Origin: CAYFLR01 sp964343805
GTDB lineage: Bacteria; Bdellovibrionota_B; Oligoflexia; CAYFLR01
Reading direction: 5' to 3'
Length of the DNA: 64,000 bases
Assembly: GCA_964343805.1 (NCBI GenBank)
Contig: CAYFLR010000030.1
Span: forward strand, 1-64,000
Each line of letters starts with the position of its first letter. Position 1 is the first letter of the stretch. Below are positions 1-8,001 of the stretch, in pieces. The notes under the pieces are model-generated. The model was not told the DNA's origin and did not search any database. It saw only the letters and a program-made list of their open reading frames with translations. A program made the position numbers and the translations under genes.

Positions 1-502
1 TGATCAAACCATTAGAGGATACTTTAAACTTTCCATGATAGTCATCATGTTTACATTCTGAGTCAGGGCAGTCTGCATATTGAATAGATACTGTTTCGGT
101 GAGTTTAACATTGGAGATAGATGGTATTTCTTTTTTTTCTTTATCACTTGTCTTAAAAGTTGTTTCAATCTTGCCATACAAAATTGTGTATTCAGTGCTA
201 GATTGAAAACCATTACAAGGACGTATTAATTTTAAAGAGCTACTTTTTAATACAACTTCAAGAGATTCCTCATCTACATCACACAATTCGACGGTCTCAT
301 TTTGCGAGTCTTTTAGTGATAGTATTTCTAATGACATTTTTTCCATGAAAATAAAACTGTTTATAGGAATAGTCGTATTGTCTTTTGGAAATACCAAATA
401 AGGTGTTGGCAAGGGTTGGCTAGCATAAACTGATTGTCCCACAAATATTTTAACTATAAATACTAGTATCAGAAATAGCCAATTTCTATTTATGTATTTC
501 AT
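1..502 (-). CDS. Secreted protein, 5' part only (runs off window)
   Basis: The reading frame opens with ATG at 502 (complement) and stays open to base 1, so the gene continues outside the window. About 166 residues are visible. Residues 1-27 form a clear Sec signal peptide (MKYINRNWLFLILVFIVKIF then VGQSVYA). What follows looks like a bacterial Ig-like domain of the SbsA/Big_5 type: PKDNTTIPINS early on and a STEYTILYGKI strand later; this family assignment is a guess. Two later cysteines (ADCPDSEC) may form a disulfide. No good Shine-Dalgarno (SD) sequence is visible before the ATG. An overlapping open frame at 4-213 is a shadow of this gene. Confidence 0.72.
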   Translation of the reverse strand, partial: MKYINRNWLFLILVFIVKIFVGQSVYASQPLPTPYLVFPKDNTTIPINSFIFMEKMSLEILSLKDSQNETVELCDVDEESLEVVLKSSSLKLIRPCNGFQSSTEYTILYGKIETTFKTSDKEKKEIPSISNVKLTETVSIQYADCPDSECKHDDYHGKFKVSSNGLI

Positions 503-856
503 GAAAAATCCATTTTAAAAACGGTTGAGCACAGTTAATACAAGGGTATAATAATGATATCAGATGAAGTTGTTAAAATCGATGCTATAACACTTCCTTG
601 GAGGACCTTTCTTCAACGCTAAAGTAGAAAAGTGTCTATATGATAAAACAGCGGTGCTTAGGGATGTAGTGCTCCACAAAAAATACAGACATTCAGCTAG
701 CTCTTAAGTAATAGGAGTAAGACTATGAATAGTACTAGTACTAAACCACAACATGACATAGAGTGCGAGTTTATTACTTTTCTCTTTTAGATGTTCACTT
801 TTTAAACAAATCTTTAAACTCTCAAAATAACTGGTTCGTGAAAAGCCAGCCATGGA
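503..856. other. Intergenic stretch without a supported gene
   Basis: About 350 bases between two minus-strand genes. The only coding-like trace is a 21-codon frame at 725-790 on the plus strand with an AGGAG sequence 9 bases before its ATG; it matches nothing I recognise. No hairpin terminator or repeat stands out. It may be the remnant of a lost gene. Confidence 0.5.
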
Positions 857-1153
857 TTAACTCTTTTGAGGAAGATTGGCTTCTTTATCATCGTAAATAC
901 CTTCTTGTGAAAAATCTTCCATAACATATTCAGTATTTGAACTCTCATCTTTCTCAATTTGATTGTCATTGATCTCTGAACTTTCTTCTAACTCAATTTG
1001 GTTTAATCTATCATCCAAATAGAAATCCTCGGTATTAGCTGGGATGTTTTTGACTGCTTCTTGTGCCGAAGACTGTTCTTTATGAGGTCTTCCACAAGCT
1101 GTTAGTATCAAAGTTCCTAAAATTACTATTGTTAATAGTTGACCCATTTTCAT
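857..1153 (-). CDS. Small acidic lipoprotein, unknown function
   Basis: A 98-residue protein. The start chosen is the ATG at 1153, because AAAGGAG lies just upstream of it; the longer frame from 1174 would put this SD inside the gene. The N-terminus MKMGQLLTIVILGTLILTAC is a lipoprotein signal with lipobox LTAC, so the mature protein would be lipidated on that cysteine. The mature part is short and rich in Glu, Asp, Asn and Ser (ELEESSEIND) with no recognisable fold, probably disordered. It stands alone between two intergenic regions. Function unknown. Confidence 0.75.
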   Translation of the reverse strand: MKMGQLLTIVILGTLILTACGRPHKEQSSAQEAVKNIPANTEDFYLDDRLNQIELEESSEINDNQIEKDESSNTEYVMEDFSQEGIYDDKEANLPQKS

Positions 1154-1380
1154 TTTATTCTCCTTTATAAACATAAACGTGCATAACCTGTCCCATTATT
1201 GTTAAAGATCCCCGTGACCTTTGTAACTTCATCCATTTAGCAATTGCTGTGCCATACAAAAAAGATCAGTAATATCAAGGGGTAAATAAATTAGATCAGA
1301 TAGTGATGAGGCAATTGTGTCGCTTAGTGAGACAGAATATGTAACTAAGAATCTCTCCAAAACCTCAGAAATAGACTTAT

Positions 1381-1409
1381 TTTACATAATATAATATACA
1401 TGTTATAAT
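1381..1409 (+). promoter_or_regulatory. Sigma-70-type promoter with palindromic operator; leaderless start
   Basis: TTTACA at 1381-1386, a 17-base spacer and a perfect TATAAT at 1404-1409, then only 7 bases before the ATG at 1417. Transcription should begin at or next to the start codon, and there is no SD. The spacer and -10 hold the inverted repeat ATACAT-N6-ATGTAT (1395-1412), a likely autoregulatory operator for the HTH protein. Confidence 0.6.
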
Positions 1410-1416
1410 ATGTATT

Positions 1417-1659
1417 ATGAAGGTTGGATCTTTAATAAAATTAAAACGTAGAGTCCTTAAATGCTCACAAGTGGAATTTGTTGGTCAAAGTAAAGTTAGC
1501 CTGCCATCTATCCAAAACCTAGAAGCAGAAAAGGCAAATCCCTCTCTCAGTACTTTAACAAGAGTCTTGGATGCTATAGGATACACCTTAAATATCGTCC
1601 CCAAGGAACCTGATTGGGAAAAACTTATTGCTTTTGGCTTGCCCTTGGTCACAGAATAG
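1417..1659 (+). CDS. XRE-family HTH protein (antitoxin-like), probably frameshifted
   Basis: An 80-residue protein with a Cro/CI-type helix-turn-helix: GSLIKLKRRVLKCSQVEF, then VSLPSIQNLEAEKANPSL as recognition helix region, then LSTLTRVLDAIGYTLNI. From memory, proteins of this type continue after the GLPL motif into a C-terminal region with a LLALKGHYP-like segment. Here a TAG stops the frame at 1659 while the expected C-terminal region is open in the next frame (1614-1928). I infer that one base has been lost near 1650-1662, through mutation, sequencing error or a real programmed shift. It probably represses its own promoter and forms a module with the nucleotidyltransferase downstream. Confidence 0.75.
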   Translation: MKVGSLIKLKRRVLKCSQVEFVGQSKVSLPSIQNLEAEKANPSLSTLTRVLDAIGYTLNIVPKEPDWEKLIAFGLPLVTE

Positions 1660-1928
1660 AGCAACATCCTGAAGGGGATATCTTACAATTCTACCTTTTA
1701 GTCCAGAACACCGCCGAATTCTTAACTTCGGCTAATGGCTCTACTGCCAAGTTCGAGCGGCATTATGATGCTTTTAAAGGGTTTTTATTAGCTTTAAAAG
1801 GTCATTACCCTTCCCACTATGCACAAATAAAAAACAACGCCACAGATAGCATTACCCATAGTGATATTTTAGGTCGCCATATAAAATTCCGTAATATATC
1901 TCTCACAATCATGAGTAGGTACCTGTAG
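1614..1928 (+). pseudogene. C-terminal region of the HTH protein in a shifted frame
   Basis: This frame overlaps the end of the HTH gene by 46 bases and its only early start is a TTG at 1614 without an SD. From about 1665 onward it reads as a helical domain (FKGFLLALKGHYPSHYAQI and GRHIKFRNISLTIMSRYL) of the kind I associate with the C-terminus of single-chain XRE proteins paired with nucleotidyltransferases. I read 1417-1928 as one broken gene, though two overlapping genes or ribosomal frameshifting remain possible. It ends with TAG immediately before the ATG of the next gene, so the three frames are one transcription unit. Confidence 0.55.
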
Positions 1929-2438
1929 ATGATTGATAAAAATAGAATAGAGACTTTCTGCAAAAAAGCCCTTATCAAGTTAAAAGGAGACTGGGTATTA
2001 TTAGGCGGAAGTTTGTTAGGACTTTTAAATATTTCAAAAAGGCAGACCTTAGATATAGATATTATCTCCATCTCACCATCTGACAGCAATGAGACTTTAA
2101 AGTTAATGAAGATTGCAGATGATATGAAAATTCCTCCAGAAGCCATCAATCAAGCAGCTGCATTTTATCTCAGAAATTTAGATGGTTGGCAAGATCGACT
2201 TGTATTATTAAAACAATCCAAATTATGTAAAATTTATCGACCCGATGCAAGTTTATACATCCTACTCAAACTGAAACGAAACAGTCAAACCGATCAAGAG
2301 GACATTAAGGTGATGATATCTTTTGCCCATGAGCAACAAGAACCAATTGACTTTAAATGGATAAGCAGTCTCCTTAACAAAGAAGAAACCTTAAAATGTA
2401 GTAAATCACTGGACCTTTTAAAAATTCAGGATGATTAA
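1929..2438 (+). CDS. Nucleotidyltransferase-fold protein, toxin/antitoxin-type partner
   Basis: A 169-residue protein starting at the base after the previous stop. Residues 23-46 carry the nucleotidyltransferase signature: a glycine-rich GGSLLGLLN followed by TLDIDII, where the two Asp would bind metal. This is the pattern of the AbiEii/DUF6036-like minimal nucleotidyltransferases. The rest is helical with a basic region (LLKLKRNSQTDQEDIKVM). Together with the XRE protein it looks like a toxin-antitoxin or phage-defence module. If the HTH partner is truly broken, the pair may be decaying or the NTase may be harmless. Activity not shown. Confidence 0.65.
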   Translation: MIDKNRIETFCKKALIKLKGDWVLLGGSLLGLLNISKRQTLDIDIISISPSDSNETLKLMKIADDMKIPPEAINQAAAFYLRNLDGWQDRLVLLKQSKLCKIYRPDASLYILLKLKRNSQTDQEDIKVMISFAHEQQEPIDFKWISSLLNKEETLKCSKSLDLLKIQDD

Positions 2439-2583
2439 CGAGCTACCTAGAACGGCATTTGGATCTGTTTACAGACTATCAATTCCTCCAGCAAATTTGA
2501 TAAAATAGTTTTTTGTCCTATCTTTACTAATATCAGCTGATTTTTATGACCCATTCTACTTGCTGTCCTATTCATATTTTCAA

Positions 2584-2653
2584 TTATGAGAAACTATTAT
2601 GTCGTTGACATTCCACCAGGGATTGCATAATCATTTAACCTGTATTCTCATAA
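2584..2653. repeat. 9-bp inverted repeat upstream of the DUF4214 gene
   Basis: TTATGAGAA (2584-2592) and its exact complement TTCTCATAA (2645-2653) are 52 bases apart, with TTGACA at 2605 and CATAAT at 2626 between them (spacer of 15, short for sigma-70). It may be an operator pair or chance in AT-rich DNA. Confidence 0.3.
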
Positions 2654-2679
2654 CTATTTGAGCAAAGGACTCAGTTGGA

Positions 2680-3303
2680 ATGACCGACAAGCAATTAACC
2701 ATCTCCAAGATTATGGAAATGGTAGAGCATGAAGTTAAAAAGCGTGAGCCACTCCCAGAACATCTTCGGCATATAACCACCTTAGAAGATCGTAAGCAAA
2801 GGTTGGCCCAAAAGGAAGATCTCGCTGAAGAGGAAAATGACATCAGCCTAGCGAATCTTCTCAAACACGAAGATAAAGCCTTTATTATTTCGGCCTATAA
2901 GGCAATTTTAAATCGAAGCCCCGACTCCGCCGGTCTCCAACACCATCTGCAACTCCTACAAAAAGGTCATGTGACCAAAATAGAGATCATTGGTAATCTA
3001 CGATTTTCAAGAGAGGGAAGAGAAGAAGGAGTTAAAATAGAGGGAATCTTACTCCCCTTCTTACGAGATAAATCCTATAAGGTCCCTTTTCTTGGTCGAT
3101 TATTTAAATATGTCTATCTCATGCTCACCTTTCCGAAACAAGTGACTCAAATTAACCAACGACTCAATCAATTAGCTCATGAGATAGAACAACTAGATGG
3201 AGCCCAAGAAGCCATGCATCGCAAGTTTGACCGTGAACTCACTCTTATCAAACGAGATGCTCGCCAAGGACCTTTAAACAAGCAAGAGTCAAATGGAACT
3301 TAA
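2680..3303 (+). CDS. DUF4214 domain protein, glycosyltransferase companion
   Basis: A 207-residue soluble protein. Residues about 65-125 match DUF4214: FIISAYKAILNRSPDSAGLQ, then LRFSREGREEGVKI. DUF4214 segments are commonly found beside or inside glycosyltransferases and S-layer or glycan-related proteins. A coiled-coil-like tail follows (INQRLNQLAHEIEQLDGAQE). It overlaps the next gene by 11 bases, so the two are translationally coupled and likely act together in polysaccharide or glycoprotein synthesis. The ATG has an AAAGGA about 10 bases upstream. The exact biochemical role of DUF4214 is unknown to me. Confidence 0.75.
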   Translation: MTDKQLTISKIMEMVEHEVKKREPLPEHLRHITTLEDRKQRLAQKEDLAEEENDISLANLLKHEDKAFIISAYKAILNRSPDSAGLQHHLQLLQKGHVTKIEIIGNLRFSREGREEGVKIEGILLPFLRDKSYKVPFLGRLFKYVYLMLTFPKQVTQINQRLNQLAHEIEQLDGAQEAMHRKFDRELTLIKRDARQGPLNKQESNGT

Positions 3304-5641
3304 AGTCGCCATCGTCATACCCTGGTTCGGCCGTGATTTAAAAGGAGGAGCCGAAAAACACACTTTTCAAGTAGTGACAAATCTCTTACTTAAAGGTGTG
3401 GATGCTACCATTCTCACCACTTGTTCTAAATCCTTTCATGAAAGTTGGTCACACAACCACTATAAATCAGGGGACTCAACCGAAGACAACATTCCTATAA
3501 AGAGATTTCCGGTTACCAAACAAAGGCGACATAAATTCGATAAGTCAGTAAAGCGGCTTCTTTCGGTAGAAAAAGATCTGCTTAAAATTGGAGTGTCTCC
3601 TGTTACTAAAAAAGATGAGAAGATCTACATTGAAGAGAATATCAACTCTCCCAAGTTGCTTCAGTACATCGATGAGCATAAAAATAATTACGATGTCTTT
3701 GTCTTCATTCCCTATCTCTTCCCCATGTCTATTTTAGGAGTCAATTTAGTCAAAGATAAAGCAGCTATGATTCCCTGTTTGCATGACGAATGCTACGCCT
3801 ATTTACAATCGGTTCGTCATTCCATTAACCAAGCGAGCAAACTCTGTTTTAATTCAAAAGGGGAATACATTTTAGCCAAAACCCTTTATGGCCCCTCCAT
3901 CAAGAAAAAATCCTTGGTCACTGGAGGAGGTATTGAAATTGATTTAGCTAAATTTGATCAGCCACTGGATCCCATTATAGAGGGAAAATATCTACTCTAT
4001 TTAGGAAAGAGATGTAAGGAAAAAAACACCCATACCCTGATCAAAGATGTGGAAAAATATATTTCGCAAACGGGTTCTGATTTGAAATTGGTGTTGGCAG
4101 GACCGGCCGATCTCCCGATTAAACCCACCACTAAGCAGGTCATAGATCTTGGATTAGTATCAGAAGAAGATAAATACAAACTACTCAAACACTGTACGGC
4201 ACTAGTGAACCCTAGCATCAACGAAAGTCTATCTCGAATTATTTTTGAAGCCTGGGGAGCCAAAAAACCCGTTATTGTTCATCAAAAATGCCTAGCTACT
4301 TATGAAGCTTTGAAAGACTCTGGTTTTTCTGGTTTTGCCTATAACACCCACCAGGATTTCTTAAAAATTCTAAAGCAGCTTGACCAAGGAGATACTAGCT
4401 TACTGCATAAAATGGGTGTCAAAGGCTACCACTACATGCAGGAAGTGACGGACTGGGGTAAAATATCTGACCGCTTCATTCAACAATTTAATGAGATAAA
4501 AAAGGAAACCACCGTCGTGCGTTCACTCGTTGATAAAATTAATATCCTATTCTTAGCCGAAACAATTGTAATTAACGATGCTGTTGGCAATGATGTTATA
4601 GAACAATTGACTTACTTTGAAGAGTTAGGATTCTCTTGTAGCCTGTACGCACAAACTTCCAGCCCAGAACTGGATCGTTATGCCATCAGCAAAACCGAAG
4701 TCCGTCAAAGGCTACAAAACCCTGACACGGTGACCATCTTTCATCACTCCACCAATTGGGGAGAAATTCTAGACCTGATTCTTAAGTCCAATTGCACCCT
4801 CTTTTTCCGTTATCATAATGTGACTCCTCCTGAGTTTTTTGCTCCCTATCATAAAGGCTATCACCGTGCGACAACTGAAGGTCGTGAACTCACCAGTGCC
4901 TTGGTTAAAAGCAAGAAGTTCAATCACTACTTAGCCTGTTCTTCTTATAATGCCAGCGAGTTGATGGAATTAGGAGTATCTGAAGAAGAGATCACAGTTT
5001 TATCTCCCTTTCATCGAATCCCAGATTTTGCCAATGCAAGCATAAACCCAGTTTTAAAGCGCCAACTTGATAACGGATGTATTCAAGTTTTATTTGTAGG
5101 CAGAACCGCTCCCAACAAAGGGCACAAACATTTAATTCATGTGATTCATGAATATGTAAAGCACTACGGAGATAATATCCAACTCAATATTGTGGGTAGC
5201 ATTGATATTCAACTGGACCTCTATCAAAAAGAGCTATCTCAACTTATCAGTAAGCTTAAGTTAGAGGACAATGTAATATTTAGACATATGTCGAGCTTTA
5301 CCGACCTAAACACCTACTATAAATTCTGCGATGCCTTTTTACTGATGTCAGAGCATGAAGGCTTCTGTGTCCCCATTTTAGAAGCTCAGTATCACCGCCT
5401 TCCCCTTATCGCTCTAGATCGCTGCGCGGTTAAAAATACAGCAGGTAAAAACCAAATGGTCATCTCCAAATTAGACTATAAAACCTTTGCCTGTGCCCTG
5501 CGAACCATCACTTCCGAACAAGAAGTTGTTGATTACCTTGCAGAAAATGGTTTTCAAAACTATTTAAGATATGAAAAGAACGATCTTTCTAAACAGCTTT
5601 TCAATGTCGTGACAGAGTTGATTTTAAAGCCAGAGCGCTGA
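3293..5641 (+). CDS. Two-domain (tandem GT4) glycosyltransferase
   Basis: A 782-residue cytoplasmic protein, about twice the usual GT4 length. Residues 1-405 form one GT-B glycosyltransferase: N-terminal VAIVIPWFGRDLKGGAEKH, a donor-side YLGKRCKEKNTHTL, and NPSINESLSRIIFEAWG carrying the acidic E-x7-E type motif. Residues about 430-782 form a second: NILFLAETIVIND, then VLFVGRTAPNKGHKHLI and LLMSEHEGFCVPILEA, the classical GT4 nucleotide-sugar site. Both halves look complete. It presumably adds two sugars in turn to a surface glycan. It is coupled to the DUF4214 gene by an 11-base overlap; no other glycan genes are adjacent. Confidence 0.88.
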   Translation: MELKVAIVIPWFGRDLKGGAEKHTFQVVTNLLLKGVDATILTTCSKSFHESWSHNHYKSGDSTEDNIPIKRFPVTKQRRHKFDKSVKRLLSVEKDLLKIGVSPVTKKDEKIYIEENINSPKLLQYIDEHKNNYDVFVFIPYLFPMSILGVNLVKDKAAMIPCLHDECYAYLQSVRHSINQASKLCFNSKGEYILAKTLYGPSIKKKSLVTGGGIEIDLAKFDQPLDPIIEGKYLLYLGKRCKEKNTHTLIKDVEKYISQTGSDLKLVLAGPADLPIKPTTKQVIDLGLVSEEDKYKLLKHCTALVNPSINESLSRIIFEAWGAKKPVIVHQKCLATYEALKDSGFSGFAYNTHQDFLKILKQLDQGDTSLLHKMGVKGYHYMQEVTDWGKISDRFIQQFNEIKKETTVVRSLVDKINILFLAETIVINDAVGNDVIEQLTYFEELGFSCSLYAQTSSPELDRYAISKTEVRQRLQNPDTVTIFHHSTNWGEILDLILKSNCTLFFRYHNVTPPEFFAPYHKGYHRATTEGRELTSALVKSKKFNHYLACSSYNASELMELGVSEEEITVLSPFHRIPDFANASINPVLKRQLDNGCIQVLFVGRTAPNKGHKHLIHVIHEYVKHYGDNIQLNIVGSIDIQLDLYQKELSQLISKLKLEDNVIFRHMSSFTDLNTYYKFCDAFLLMSEHEGFCVPILEAQYHRLPLIALDRCAVKNTAGKNQMVISKLDYKTFACALRTITSEQEVVDYLAENGFQNYLRYEKNDLSKQLFNVVTELILKPER

Positions 5642-5718
5642 TTTCAAGGTAAAATACTGAAATCCCAACTTTTATAAGCAAAGATTCTCAAAACCATAAC
5701 GATTATTTATAGAAACCA

Positions 5719-5747
5719 TTGACACTTTCTCCGAAATAGCGTATTTA
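5719..5747 (+). promoter_or_regulatory. Sigma-70-type promoter for the 5790 gene
   Basis: TTGACA at 5719-5724, 17-base spacer, TATTTA at 5742-5747. The transcript would start near 5754, leaving a leader of about 36 bases that contains AAGAGG before the ATG at 5790. It may drive the transporter genes downstream too. Confidence 0.5.
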
Positions 5748-5789
5748 TGCATCCTTCATGAGTGTGTAACATTATTAAGAGGTAAGAAG

Positions 5790-6413
5790 ATGAACAAGAT
5801 TATCCCAAGATTTGAATTTAGAACTTTTGCTCCCAACTTTGGTTTAGTTGAAGACAAAATGCGTAAACTTTCCAAATGTGAAATGGTTAGAGAAAGCGCT
5901 GAGATTTATATCATGTCTGCTGGCAACAACGAAAATAATACTAAAATCCGTGACGCTAAAATGGATATTAAAGTATTTGTAAAAGAGCAAGAAGGCCTTC
6001 AGCAGTGGAATCCACGTATGAAGGGAACATTTCCAATGAAAACAGAAATGATCCGTGACGAAGTTTTCCCAGCGTTTGGCGTTGACGTTCCTGAATTCCA
6101 GAGAGATGAGTACACTTTAGAGCAGTACTTAGAAGAAATCATCAAGCCTCATCCTGATTTAGCGGCTGCTTCTGTATTTAAGCGTCGTTTTGCTTTCACC
6201 GTTAATGGTGTTATCACAGAGATCGCTCACCTTCAAATCAATGGCGCAGCTATCCAAACTATTGCAGTTGAATCTGAAGATGTAGAAGCTGTATTAAAAG
6301 CAAAACAAATGCTCGGACTTGATGAGTATGAAAACATTAATTACTTATTAGCTATCAAACGCATCATTGGTATGGAGCCTATGGCACCAGAATCTACTCA
6401 TTACGGATTATAA
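5790..6413 (+). CDS. Conserved hypothetical protein upstream of the Tct transporter
   Basis: A 207-residue soluble protein without signal peptide or membrane segment. It has a start supported by AAGAGGTAAGAAG. I do not recognise it firmly. The central part (SAEIYIMSAGN, then NTKIRDAKMDIKVFV and GLQQWNPRMKGTFPM) resembles the charged strands of a CYTH/triphosphate-tunnel fold, where Lys, Arg and Glu on beta strands bind polyphosphate; this is a weak impression only. It lies 47 bases before tctC and could be co-transcribed with it, but nothing shows that it works with the transporter. Confidence 0.6.
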   Translation: MNKIIPRFEFRTFAPNFGLVEDKMRKLSKCEMVRESAEIYIMSAGNNENNTKIRDAKMDIKVFVKEQEGLQQWNPRMKGTFPMKTEMIRDEVFPAFGVDVPEFQRDEYTLEQYLEEIIKPHPDLAAASVFKRRFAFTVNGVITEIAHLQINGAAIQTIAVESEDVEAVLKAKQMLGLDEYENINYLLAIKRIIGMEPMAPESTHYGL

Positions 6414-6460
6414 GAATTACCAAGAACTAGTTTTAGTTTCCGATCTTAGGAGATACTCAC

Positions 6461-7420
6461 ATGCTTAGAAATGTGTTGGTGGGCGCGTTTGCCTTCTTAA
6501 CCCTCTTTTCTGCTGGATCTACTGCTGCTTATGCTAAATTTCCTCGTAAGCCTATTAAGCTGATTGTTTATACCAAGCCGGGTGGGGCCATTGATGTATT
6601 TGCACGTAAGTTTCAAGTGATAGCCAAGAAATACACTAGTACCACTTTTGTTGTCGTCAACAAGCCAGGTGCTGGTGGGATTATCGCAATGAAACATGTA
6701 CTGAAAAGTCGCAAAGATGGCCATACCATTGCAGCAGTGACCAAATCAAATATAGGCAAAATAGTATCTTCTAGGAGCAATCTCAAAGTTGAAAAGTTTA
6801 ACTGGCTTGCCATGTTGGTTTCTGATCCTGAAGCGGTTATTGTAAGAAAGGCTTCTGCTATTCAATCCTGGGCACAGATTTTATCTGATGCCAAAGCCAA
6901 CAATGGCAAGCAACTTTGGGTGGGTCCTGCAACCGGCGGAAATGACCATGTAATGGCTCTAAAAACTTGGAACAAAGCAGGTATATCCGCTAAATGGATC
7001 CCCTACGCTGGTGGTGGAAAAGCTATGGCAGCTCTTATGGGAGGTCATGGTGCAGTTTATGTAGGCAACCCTGGCGACGTTATCGGCAAACCAGATTTAG
7101 CAGTCGCGGCTATTGCCAGCCCCAATCGACTCGGTGGTGAATTTTCCAACGTCCCAACTTTCAAAGAACTGGGAGTTAAAGGCCTCGATAATGAAATCAT
7201 GTGGCGAGGGTTTATGTCTGCTAAAGGGATTCCTGCCGAAGCAGTCAAATTTTATCAAGAACTTTTCTCCAAGATAAGTCAAGATCCTGACTGGATTAAG
7301 TATATTGAAAGTCGAGGAGCCAATGCCACTTACCTAGGCCAAGATAAATTCTCTGAAATTGTAAATCAAGACAAAACCGAATTTACCACCATCCTAAAAA
7401 AGCTCGGAGTTATAAGATAG
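6461..7420 (+). CDS. tctC: Tripartite tricarboxylate transporter, substrate-binding protein (TctC/Bug)
   Basis: A 319-residue periplasmic protein. The signal peptide covers residues 1-25 (ending AAYA). The mature N-terminus KFPRKPIKLIVYTKPGGAID is the standard Bug-family opening, followed by VVVNKPGAGGIIAMKHVLKS, which lines the carboxylate pocket, and KWIPYAGGGKAMAALMGGH. Bug proteins bind carboxylates such as citrate, tricarballylate or amino-acid-derived acids and hand them to TctAB. The start is supported by TTAGGAG. One base separates it from tctB, so the three genes form an operon. The substrate cannot be told from sequence. Confidence 0.92.
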   Translation: MLRNVLVGAFAFLTLFSAGSTAAYAKFPRKPIKLIVYTKPGGAIDVFARKFQVIAKKYTSTTFVVVNKPGAGGIIAMKHVLKSRKDGHTIAAVTKSNIGKIVSSRSNLKVEKFNWLAMLVSDPEAVIVRKASAIQSWAQILSDAKANNGKQLWVGPATGGNDHVMALKTWNKAGISAKWIPYAGGGKAMAALMGGHGAVYVGNPGDVIGKPDLAVAAIASPNRLGGEFSNVPTFKELGVKGLDNEIMWRGFMSAKGIPAEAVKFYQELFSKISQDPDWIKYIESRGANATYLGQDKFSEIVNQDKTEFTTILKKLGVIR

Positions 7421-7421
7421 C

Positions 7422-7964
7422 ATGGACTTCACCCATGGGGCCCCCTTATACGCTTTACTGGCTGGTTTAGTTGCGCTCCAAGCGATTTTTGGATATATCT
7501 TTTATCGATTTCGGAAAGATTTTATTGGAAATTATGTCATTGCCAGCAGCATGATTCTTTTGACAACACTTTTCTCCTTTATGGGAAAAGATATGCCAAA
7601 AGAACCGGCTGGACCTATGGCTCTCCCTACTCTCCTAGGCTCTCTCCTGGTTGTCATAAGTGCTATTTTATTGATTCAAGCTGGAAGAAAGAAGCTAGAA
7701 CAAGATCCTTCTTTTGGCAATATCAAAGCCTTTCTATCCGTCCTTGGTTGCCTGATACTTTATACCTTAGCCATTGATTTTTTAGGGTACTTTGTTAGCA
7801 CTCTGCTTTTTGTAGTTGGCATGATCTATCTCCTCACCTATCGAAACCATATTGTCATTTGGAGTGTGGCTTGCGGCTGGAGTCTATTTTCTTATTTAGT
7901 TTTCTACAAAGCCCTCTACATTCAACTTCCCCTCGGATATATCTACACCACTTTTTTTGAATAA
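7422..7964 (+). CDS. tctB: Tripartite tricarboxylate transporter, small membrane subunit (TctB)
   Basis: A 180-residue inner-membrane protein with four predicted helices: about 10-28 (LYALLAGLVALQAIFGYIF), 38-55, 68-86, then a long hydrophobic C-terminal half from about 103 (AFLSVLGCLILYTLAIDFLG, then VSTLLFVVGMIYLLTY). This matches TctB (DUF1468), the small partner of TctA. Its place between tctC and tctA confirms the role. TctB is poorly conserved in general, so identity rests as much on context as on motifs. Confidence 0.85.
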   Translation: MDFTHGAPLYALLAGLVALQAIFGYIFYRFRKDFIGNYVIASSMILLTTLFSFMGKDMPKEPAGPMALPTLLGSLLVVISAILLIQAGRKKLEQDPSFGNIKAFLSVLGCLILYTLAIDFLGYFVSTLLFVVGMIYLLTYRNHIVIWSVACGWSLFSYLVFYKALYIQLPLGYIYTTFFE

Positions 7965-8001
7965 ATAATCTAATCCTTTGCAATAAATTTAAGGTCTCTC
8001 T

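Noticed and set aside
725..790. 21-codon frame with an AGGAG site
   Set aside because: Too short, no recognisable product, no promoter; could arise by chance in the 350-base gap.
2605..2631. TTGACA...CATAAT as promoter of the DUF4214 gene
   Set aside because: Spacer of only 15 bases; noted with the inverted repeat but not called as a promoter.
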